The notes under the pieces are model-generated. The model searched no databases. It had not been told where the DNA came from and was given only the letters and a program-made list of their open reading frames with translations. A stretch of DNA of 64,000 nucleotides from Orientallactaga sibirica (lineage: Eukaryota; Chordata; Mammalia; Rodentia; Dipodidae), in NCBI GenBank assembly GCA_036365145.1, contig JAEOAD010000015.1:372001-436000 (forward strand). Reading direction: 5' to 3'. The translations under genes and the position numbers were made by a program. Below, one piece after another: positions 55,901 through 64,000 of the stretch. The stretch's first letter is position 1, and each line of letters opens with the position of its first letter.

Positions 55901-56345
55901 CCTGCATTGAACAGAGGGATCACCTGTTCCTTAGGTAAAGAACAACACCTGCATTGAACAGAGGGATTATCCCATCCCTTAGATAAAGACAAACACCTGC
56001 ATTGCACACAGGGATCATCCATTCCTTAGGTCATGGTAAACAACTGCATTGAACAGAGGGATCATCCAATCCTTAGATAAAGGTAACCACCTGCCTTGAA
56101 CCGAGGGATCATCTGTTCCTTAGGTAAAGATCAACACCTGCAATTCACAGAGGGACCATCATTTCCTTAGGTAAAGGTAAACACCAGCATTGAACATAGG
56201 CATCTTTCATTCTTTAGGTAATAGTAAACACCTGCAATGCACAGAGGAATCATCCCTTTCCTTACACAAACTTAAACACCTGCATTGAACTGAAGGATCC
56301 TCCATTCCATAGATAAAGACAAACACCTGCCTTGCACAGAGCGAT
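52920..56345 (+). repeat. Higher-order block T-U, copy 4
   Basis: T is at 53,210 and U at 54,911, with the three-monomer U duplication again at 55,051. The CATATGTTCC internal duplication lies at about 55,383-55,420. 53,221-53,406 parallels 29,398-29,616. The block ends near 56,345, where X-type monomers switch to a TATAGGACAACACC monomer of another block. Confidence 0.7.
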
Positions 56346-59300
56346 CATCCATTCCTTAGGTATAGGACAACACCTGCCTTACAAAGAGTTATCATCCATT
56401 ACTTAAGTAAAGATGAACACCTGCATCGAGCAGAGGGATCATTCAATCCTTAGGTAAAGGTCAACACATGACTGGCCCACAGGGATCATACATACCTTAT
56501 GTAAATGTAAACACCTGCAATGCACAGAGGGATCATCAACTCTGAAGGTAAATGTAAACACCTACCATGCACAGAGGGATCGTCTATTCCTTAGGTAATG
56601 GTATACACCTGCATTGCACCCGGGGATCAACCATTCCTTAAGTAAAGGAAGAAACGTTGTTGGAAGAGAGGGATCATCCTTCTTTAGGTAAAGGTAGACA
56701 CCTGCGTTGAACACAGGGATCATCCATTCCTTATAGAACGTTACTCACCTGCATTGATCAGAGGGATCATCAATGCCATAGGTAATGGTAAATACCTGGA
56801 TTGCACAGAGGGATCATCTATTCCTTAGATAACGTTAAACACCTTCATTGAACAGAGGGATCATCCATTCTTTAGGTAATGGTGAACAACTATATTGCAC
56901 AGAGGCATCATCCATTCCTTAGGTAAAGGTCAACACCTGTACTGCACATAGAGAACTTCCATTACATTTGTAAAGGTAAACATCTGCATTGAACAGAAGG
57001 ATCTTTCATTCCGTAGGTAATAGTAAACACCTGCAATGCACAGAGGGATCATCCATTCCTAAGACAAATATAAACACCTGCACTGCACAGAGGGATCTTC
57101 CTTCCTTAGGTAATAGTGAACACCTTCAATGCACTGAATGATCATCCATTCCTTAGAGAAAGGTAATGACCTGCAATGCCCAGAGTGGTCATCCTTTCCT
57201 TAGTAATGGTAGAAACCTGCGTTGGACAGAGGGATCATTGTTCTTTGGCAAAGGTGAACACCTGCGTTGAACAGAGATATCATCCACTCCTTAAGTGAAG
57301 GTAAATACCTGCATTGAACAGAGGGATCATCCATTCGTTAGGTAACTGTAAACACCTCCACTGAACAGAGGCATCATCCATTACTAAGACAAAGGTAAAC
57401 AACTGCATTGAACAGAAGGATCATCTATTCCTTAGGTAAAGATCAACACCTGCATTGCACAGATGGATCATATCTTTCCTTAGGTAAAGGTAAACACCTG
57501 CATTGCACAGATGGATCATCCATTCCTTAGGTAATGGTAAACACCTGCAGTTATCAGAGGGATCATCCATCCTTAGATAACGGGAAACACCGGCATTGAA
57601 CAGAGGGATCATCCATTCGTTAGGTAACTGTAAAAACCTCCATTGAACAGAGGCATCAACCATTCCTAAGACAAAGGTGAACAACTGCATTGAACAGAAG
57701 GATCATCTATTCCTTAGGTAAAGATCGACACCTTCATTGCACAGAGGGATCATATCTTTCCTTAGGTAAAGGTAAACACCTGCATTGCACAGAGGGATCA
57801 TACATACCTTAGGTAATGGTAAACACCTGAATGGCACAGAGGATCATCCATTACATAGATAGAGTTAAACACCTGAATTGAATAGAGGGATCATCCATTC
57901 CTTAGGTAAAGGTCAACACCTGCCTGGCCCAGAGAGATCATCCATTACTGATGTAAAGGTGAAAACCTGCATTGCACACAGAGAACAACTATTCCTTTTG
58001 TAAAGGTAAAAACCAGCATTGAAGAGAGGGATCTTTCATTCCTTAGGTAAACACCTGCAAAGCATAGAGGGATCATCCATTGCTAAGTCAAATATAAACA
58101 CCTGCAATGCACAGAGGGCTCATCCATTACTTACGACAAGCTAAAAACCTGCATTGCGCAGAGGGATCATCCATTCCTTAGGTAACTGTAAACAGCTGCA
58201 TTGAACAGAGGGATCATCCATTCTTAGATAAGTGTAAGCACCTGCATTGAACAGAGGGATCATCTATTCCTTAGCTAAAGATCAACACCTGCAGTGCACA
58301 GAGCGATCATATCTTTGCTTAGGTAAAGGTAAACACCAGCATTGCACAGAGGGATCATCAATTCCATAGATAACGGTAAACACCTGCATTGAACACAAGG
58401 ATCATCCATTCCTTAGGTAATGGTAAACACCTGCATTGTACAGAGGGATCATCCATTCCTTAGGTTTAGGACAACACCTGAATTGCACAGAGGGATCATC
58501 CCTTCCTTAATTAATGATCAACACCTGCATTGAACAGAGGGATCAACCATTCCTTAGGTAATGGTAAGCACCTGCATTGAACAGAGGGATCATCCATTCG
58601 TTAGGTAAATGTAAACACCTCCATTGAATAGAGGCATCATCCATTCCTAAGACAAAGGTAAACAACTGCATTGAACAGAAGGATCATCTATTCCTTAGGT
58701 AAAGATCAACACCTTCATTGCACAGAGGGATCATATCTTTCCTTAGGTAAAGGTAAACACCTGCATTGCACAGATGGATCATCCATTCCTTAGGTAATGG
58801 TAAACACCTGCAGTTATCAGAGGGATCACCCATTCCTTAGATAACGCGAAACACCTGCATTGAACAGAGGGATGATCCATTCGTTAGGTAACTGTAAACA
58901 CCTCCATTGAACAGAGGCATCATCCATTCCTAAGACAAAGTTAAACAACTGCATTGAACAGAAGGATCATCTATTCCTTAGGTAAAGATCGACACCTTCA
59001 TTGCACAGAGGAATCATATGTTTCCTTAGGTAACGGTAAACACCTGAATTGAACAGAGGGATCATCCATTCCTTAGGTAATGGCCAACACCTGCATTGCA
59101 CAGAAGGATCATCCATTCATTAGGTAAAGGTCAACACCTGCCTGGCCCAGAGAGATCATCCATTACTGATGTAAAGGTGAAAACCTGCATTGCACACAGA
59201 GAACATCAATTCCTTTTGTAAAGGTAAACACCAGCATTGAACACAGGGAACTTTCATTCCTTAAGTAAACACCTGCAATGCACAGAGTGATCATCCATTC

Positions 59301-59480
59301 CTAAGACAAATATAAACACCTGCAATGCACAGAGAGCTCATCCATTCGTTACGACAAGCTAAAAACCTGCATTGCACAGAGGGATCATCCATTCCTTAGG
59401 TAACTGTAAACAGCTTCATTGAACAGAGGGATCATACATTCTTAGATAAGTGTAAGCACCTGCATTGAACAGAGGGCTCA
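56345..59480 (+). repeat. Satellite segment with a 26-monomer tandem duplication
   Basis: The series around CCTGGCCCAGAGAGATCATC at 57,923 recurs at 59,141, an offset of 1,218 bp or about 26 monomers. The surrounding monomers (CTCCATTGAACAGAGGCATC, GCAGTTATCAGAGG) also repeat. A more distant third copy is at about 52.66 kb. Confidence 0.75.
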
Positions 59481-62400
59481 TCTATTCCTTAGATAAAGAT
59501 CAACACCTGCAGTGCACAGAGCGATCATATCTTTGCTTAGGTAAAGGTAAACACCTGCATTGCACAGAGGGATCATCCATTCAATAGATAACTGTAAACA
59601 TCTGCATTGAACACAGGGATCATCCATTCCTTAGGTAATGGTAAACACCTGCATTGTACAGAGGGATCATGCATTCCTTAAGTTTAGTACAACACCTGAA
59701 TTGCACAGAGGGATCATCCCTTCCTTAATTAATGATCAACACCTGCATTGAACAGAGGGATCATCCATTCCTTAGGTAATGGTAAGCACCTGCATTGAAC
59801 AGTGGGATCATCCATTCCTTAGGTAAATGTAAACACCTGCCTTTCACAGAGCTATCGTCTATTCCTTAGTAAAGGTGAACAACTGCAGTGCATGGAGGGA
59901 TCATCCAATCCTTAGGTAAGTTCAAAAGCTGCCTTGAACAGATGTGTCATTCATTCCTTAAGCAAAGGTCAACACCTGCCTGTCCGAGAGGGATCATCAC
60001 TTCCTTATTAAAGGTAAACACCTGCATTCCACACAGGAAACACCAGTTCCTTTGGTAAAGGTAAACACCTGCATTGAACAGACGAATCATCCATTGCTTA
60101 GTTAAAGGTAAACACCTGCATTGAACAGAGGGATCTTCCATTCCATAGGTAATAGTAAACACCTGCAATGCACAGAAGGATCATCCATTCCGTAGATAAT
60201 GGTAAACACCTGCACTGCACAGAGGGATCATCCATTCATTAGGTAAAAGAAATCACCTGCATTGAACAGAGATGTCATATATTCCTTTGGTAAAGGTCAA
60301 CATACTCATTGCTAAGGGGGATCATCCATTCCTTAGGTAAAGGTCAAAACCTGCATTGCACAGACGGATCATCCATTCCTTAGGTATAGGACAACACCTA
60401 CATTGCACAGAGGGATCATCCATTCCTTAAGTAACGATCAACACCTACATTGAACAGAGGGATCATCCATTCCTTAGGTAATGGGAAACACCTGCAATGC
60501 ACAAGGGATCATCAATTCCTAAGACAAATATAAATACCTGCATTGAACAGAGGGATCATCCATTCCTTAGGTAATGGGAAACACCTGCATTAAACAGAGG
60601 GATCATACATTCATTTGTTTAAGGTAAACACCTGCATTGAACAGAGGGATCTTCCATTCCATAGGTAATAGTAAACACCTGCATTGCACAGAGGATCATC
60701 CATTACTTAGATAAAGCCAAACACCTGCATTGAACACAGGGGTCATCCATTCCTTAGGTAATGGTCAACACCTGAATTGCACAGAGGGATCATCCATTCC
60801 TTATGTAAAGGTAACAAGCTGCATTGCACACAGAGAATATCCATTCCTTTTGTAAAAGTAAACACAAGCATTGACCAGAGGAATCTCTAATACCTTAGGT
60901 AATAGTAAACTCCTGCAATGCACAAGGGATCATCCATTCCTAAGACAAATATAAATACCTCCAATGCACAGAGGGATCATCTATTCCTTAGGTCAAGCTA
61001 AAAACTGCATTGCACAGAGGGATCATCCATTCCTTAGGCAATGGGAAACACCTGCATTGAACAGAGGGATCATACATTCCTTAGATAATGGTAAACACCT
61101 GCCTTGAAGAGAGGCATCACGTATTCCTCAGTTAAAGATCAACGCCTCCATTGCACAGAGGGATCATTGATTCCTTAAGTAAAGTTCAACATCTGCATTA
61201 AACAGAAGGTCATCTATTCCTTACGTAAATGAAAACACCTGCATTTCATAGAGGGGTTTTCCATTCACTATGTAAAGATAAACACCTCCATTGCACTGAT
61301 GAATCATACTTTCCTTAGGTAAAGGTAAACACCAGCAATGAACATAGGAATCTTCCATTCCTTAGGTAATAATAAACACCTGCAATGCACGGAGGGATCA
61401 TCACATTCCTTACATCAACGTAAACACCTGCATTGAACAGAGGGATCATCCATTCCTTAGGGAAAGGTAAACAGCTGAGTTGCACAGACGGATCATCCAT
61501 TCCTTACCTAAAGGTCAACACCTGCATTTTACAAAGCGATCATCCATTCCTTAGGTAAAGGTAAAGAACTGCATTGCACAGAGTTCATAAATTCCTTAGA
61601 TAAAGGTCAACACCTGCCTGGCCAAGAAGGATTATCGATTCCTTAAGTAAAGGCAATACCTGCATTTCACACAGGTAAAAACCTGAATTGAAGAGAGGGA
61701 TCTTCCATTCTTTAAGTTATAGGAAACACCTGGAATGCACAGAGGGATCATCCATTCCTTATGCAATGGTTAATACCTGCATTTAACAGGATCATCCATT
61801 CCTTTAGTCAAGGTAGAAACCTGCGTTGAATAGAGGGATCATCCTTCTTCAGGTAAAGCTAAATACCTGCGTTGAACAGAGGTATCACCCATTCCTTAGA
61901 CAATGGTAAACACCTTCATTGAACGGAGGGGTTATCCATTCCTTAGATATCAGTAAACACCTGTATTGAACAGAGGGCTTACCTATTCCTTAGGTCAAGA
62001 TGTACACCTGCATTGCACATAGGAATCATCCCATTCCTTATGTAAAATTGAACACCTACATTACCCAAAGGTATCATCCATTCGTTAAGTAAAGATAAAC
62101 ACCTGCCTTACACAGAGGGACCATCCATTCCTTAGGTAACCGTAAACACCTGCGTTGAACAGATAGATCATCCATTTCTTAGATAATGGTAAACACCTGC
62201 TTTGAACAGAGGGACCATCTATTCCCTTCATAATGATCAACACCTCCATTGCACAGAGGAATCATCCATTCCTTAGGTAAATGTAAACAACTGCATTGAC
62301 AAGAGGGATAATCAATTCCTTAGGTATATGCAAACACCTAAATTGCACAGAGGGATTATCAATTACAGATTTCATGGTAAACAACTGCATTGAACAGATG

Positions 62401-64000
62401 GATCTTCCATTTCTGAGATAACGGTAAACACCTGCATTGAAGAGAAGGATCATCTATTCCTTAGGTAAAGATCAACACCTGCACAGCACAGAGGGATCAT
62501 ACCATTCCTTAGATAAAGACAAACACCTGCATTGCACTCAGGGATCATCCATTCCTTAGGTCATGGTAAACACCTGCATTGAACAGAGGGATCATCCGAT
62601 CCTTAGATAAAGGTAAACACCTGCATTGAACCGAGGGATCATCTATTCCTTAGGTAAAGATCAATACCTGCATTTCACAGAGGGACCATCCTTTCCTTAC
62701 GTAAACATAAACACCAGCATTGAACATAGGCATCCTTCATTCTTTCGGTAATAGTAAACACCTGCAATGCACAGAGGAATCATTCCATTCCTTCCACAAA
62801 CTTAAACATCCTCCTTGAACTGAAGGATCTTCCATTCCATAGATACAGACAAACACCTGCCTTACACAGAGGGATCATCCGTTCCTTAGGTAGGAGGTGA
62901 ACACCTGAATTGCACAGAGGGATCATGAATTCCTTAGGTAAAGATCAACACCTCCATTGAAGAGAAGGATCATTCAATCCTTATGTAAAGGTCACAACCT
63001 GCATTGTACAGAGGGATCTTGCATTCCTTAGGTAAAGATCAAGACCTGCATTGAACATAGGGATCATCCATTCCTTAGGTAATGGTCAACACCTGTATTG
63101 CACAGAGGGATCATCCATTTCTTAGGTAAAGGTCAACATTTGCCTTTCCCAGAGGGATCATCCATTCCTTATGTAAAGGTAAAAACCTGCATTGAACACA
63201 GAGAACATCCATTCCTTTCGTAAAGGTAAACACCTGCAATGCACAAATGGATCATCCATTCCTTAGGTCAAGGTAAAAACCTGCATTGCACAGAGGGATC
63301 ATCCATTCCTTCAATAATGTTAAGCACCTGCATTGAACAGGGGGATCATCTATTCCTTAGGTAAAGACCAACACCTGCATTGCACAGAGGGATCATTCCC
63401 TTCCTTAGGTAAAGGAAAACACCTACAGTGCATGGAGGGATCATACATTACTTTGGTACAGGTAAACACCTGAATTGCACAGAGGGATTACCCATTCCTT
63501 AGGTAACTGTAAACACCTGCATTGAACAGAGGGATCATTCATTCCTTATATAACAGAAAACAACTGCTTTGAACAGAGGACTCATTTATACTTTAGGTAA
63601 AGATCAACACCTGCATTGCACAGAGGGATCATCCATTCCTGAGATAACGCTAAACACCTGCATTGAACAGAAGGATCATTGATTCCTTAGTTAAAGATCA
63701 ACACCTGCATTGCACAGAGGGATCCTCCCATTCCTTAGATAAAGGTAAACACGTGCATTTTACACAGGGAACCTTCATTCCTTTCATAAACGAAAAACAC
63801 CTGCATTGAACAGAGGGATCTCCCTTCCTTAGGTAATAGGAAACACCTGCAATTCAAAGAAGGATCATCCATTCCGAAGGTGAATGTAAACACCTGCATT
63901 GAACAGAGGGATCATCTATTCCTTAGTTAAAGATCAACACTTGCATTGCACAGGGGGAATCTTCCATCCATCAGGTAATAGCAAACACCTACAATTCACA
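59480..64000 (+). repeat. Higher-order block T-U-X, copy 5 (runs off the window)
   Basis: T is at 59,877, U at 61,621 and X at about 62,952. The last 1.3 kb follow 7.2-8.28 kb in order. An empty SINE site (ACATTACCCAAAGGTATCAT) is at about 62,050. U is single here and the CATATGTTCC duplication is absent. No end of the array is reached. Confidence 0.7.

Larger units (their letters stand above)
607..64000 (+). repeat. 47-bp satellite DNA array (truncated by window end)
   Basis: The whole span except six insertions is head-to-tail copies of a monomer of about 47 bp. Conserved pieces in order are GGATCATCCATTCC, TTAGGTAAAGG, GTAAACACCTG and CATTGCACAGAG. Copies vary at set positions (GCACAG or GAACAG; AAAGGTAAAC, AAAGGTCAAC, ATAACGGTAAAC or AATAGTAAAC). 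A one-base insertion giving CATCCCATTCC makes 48-bp units. I saw no inverted monomer. Span divided by 47 suggests roughly 1,300 copies. The consensus has no CpG and has GATC in most monomers. No CENP-B-box-like motif is visible, so a centromeric role can be neither asserted nor excluded. I know no named family matching this unit. Confidence 0.97.

Noticed and set aside
607..64000. CRISPR array
   Set aside because: Units are contiguous with no unique spacers of constant length, divergence is spread along the unit, and the SINEs show a rodent genome.
607..64000. Telomere-like repeat because of TTAGG in each monomer
   Set aside because: TTAGG occurs once per 47 bp as part of CCTTAGGTAAAGG, not in tandem. 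There is no TTAGGG run.

Overview
This window is about 63.4 kb of a single tandemly repeated satellite DNA, preceded by about 0.6 kb of non-satellite sequence at its left end. I find no protein-coding gene, tRNA or rRNA that I can support. The basic unit is about 47 bp (46-48 bp in variants). It always lies in the same orientation, with cores GGATCATCCATTCC, TTAGGTAAAGG, GTAAACACCTG and CATTGCACAGAG. From the span I estimate roughly 1,300 monomers. The array is still running at position 64000, so only its left edge (about 607) is seen.

The organism is a rodent, most probably a jerboa-like (Dipodidae) genome. Five interspersed elements on the minus strand start with the tRNA-derived head of B2-superfamily SINEs (GGGCTGGAGAG, then TTAGCGGTTAA and GGTTCGAGG on the element strand) and end in an AT-rich, CT-repeat-bearing tail. 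The long tail and body differ from mouse B2 and look like the Dipodidae version. This assignment rests on memory of the family, not on a search.

Layout: 1-470 unidentified non-satellite DNA; 471-590 purine tract with a (GA)n core; about 607-64000 satellite. The satellite is interrupted by SINEs at 8909-9142, 17512-17771, 33793-33999, 40610-40838 and 43105-43337, and by a 473-bp solo-LTR-like element at 15343-15815. Using rare monomer variants as anchors, the array is a mosaic of two recurrent higher-order series. One, here called T-U-X, is at about 4.4-8.3, 29.0-29.8 (truncated), 35.6-38.6, 52.9-56.3 and 59.5-64.0 kb. The other, here called V-Q-R-S, is at about 10.5-17.5, 17.8-24.1, 24.2-28.9 and 44.0-48.5 kb. 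A SINE-bearing block (P) recurs at about 8.6-9.9, 33.3-34.8, 40.1-41.1 and 42.6-44.0 kb. Duplications inside the array have sizes close to whole multiples of 47 bp (3, 6, 12, 19, 25-26 and about 53 monomers), as unequal exchange in register would give.

Most notable: one SINE insertion has been copied four times with its block while related empty sites survive; the LTR has at least four empty paralogous sites and is therefore younger than the spread of its block; a 2.5-kb tandem duplication has a first copy carrying clustered homopolymer contractions, which suggests poor consensus or misassembly; two indel markers in the T-U series occur in all four combinations, implying exchange or conversion between copies; and nearly every monomer carries a GTAAACACCTG composite (forkhead core plus CACCTG E-box) in a consensus that contains no CpG. 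The open reading frames here are by-products of the repeat.
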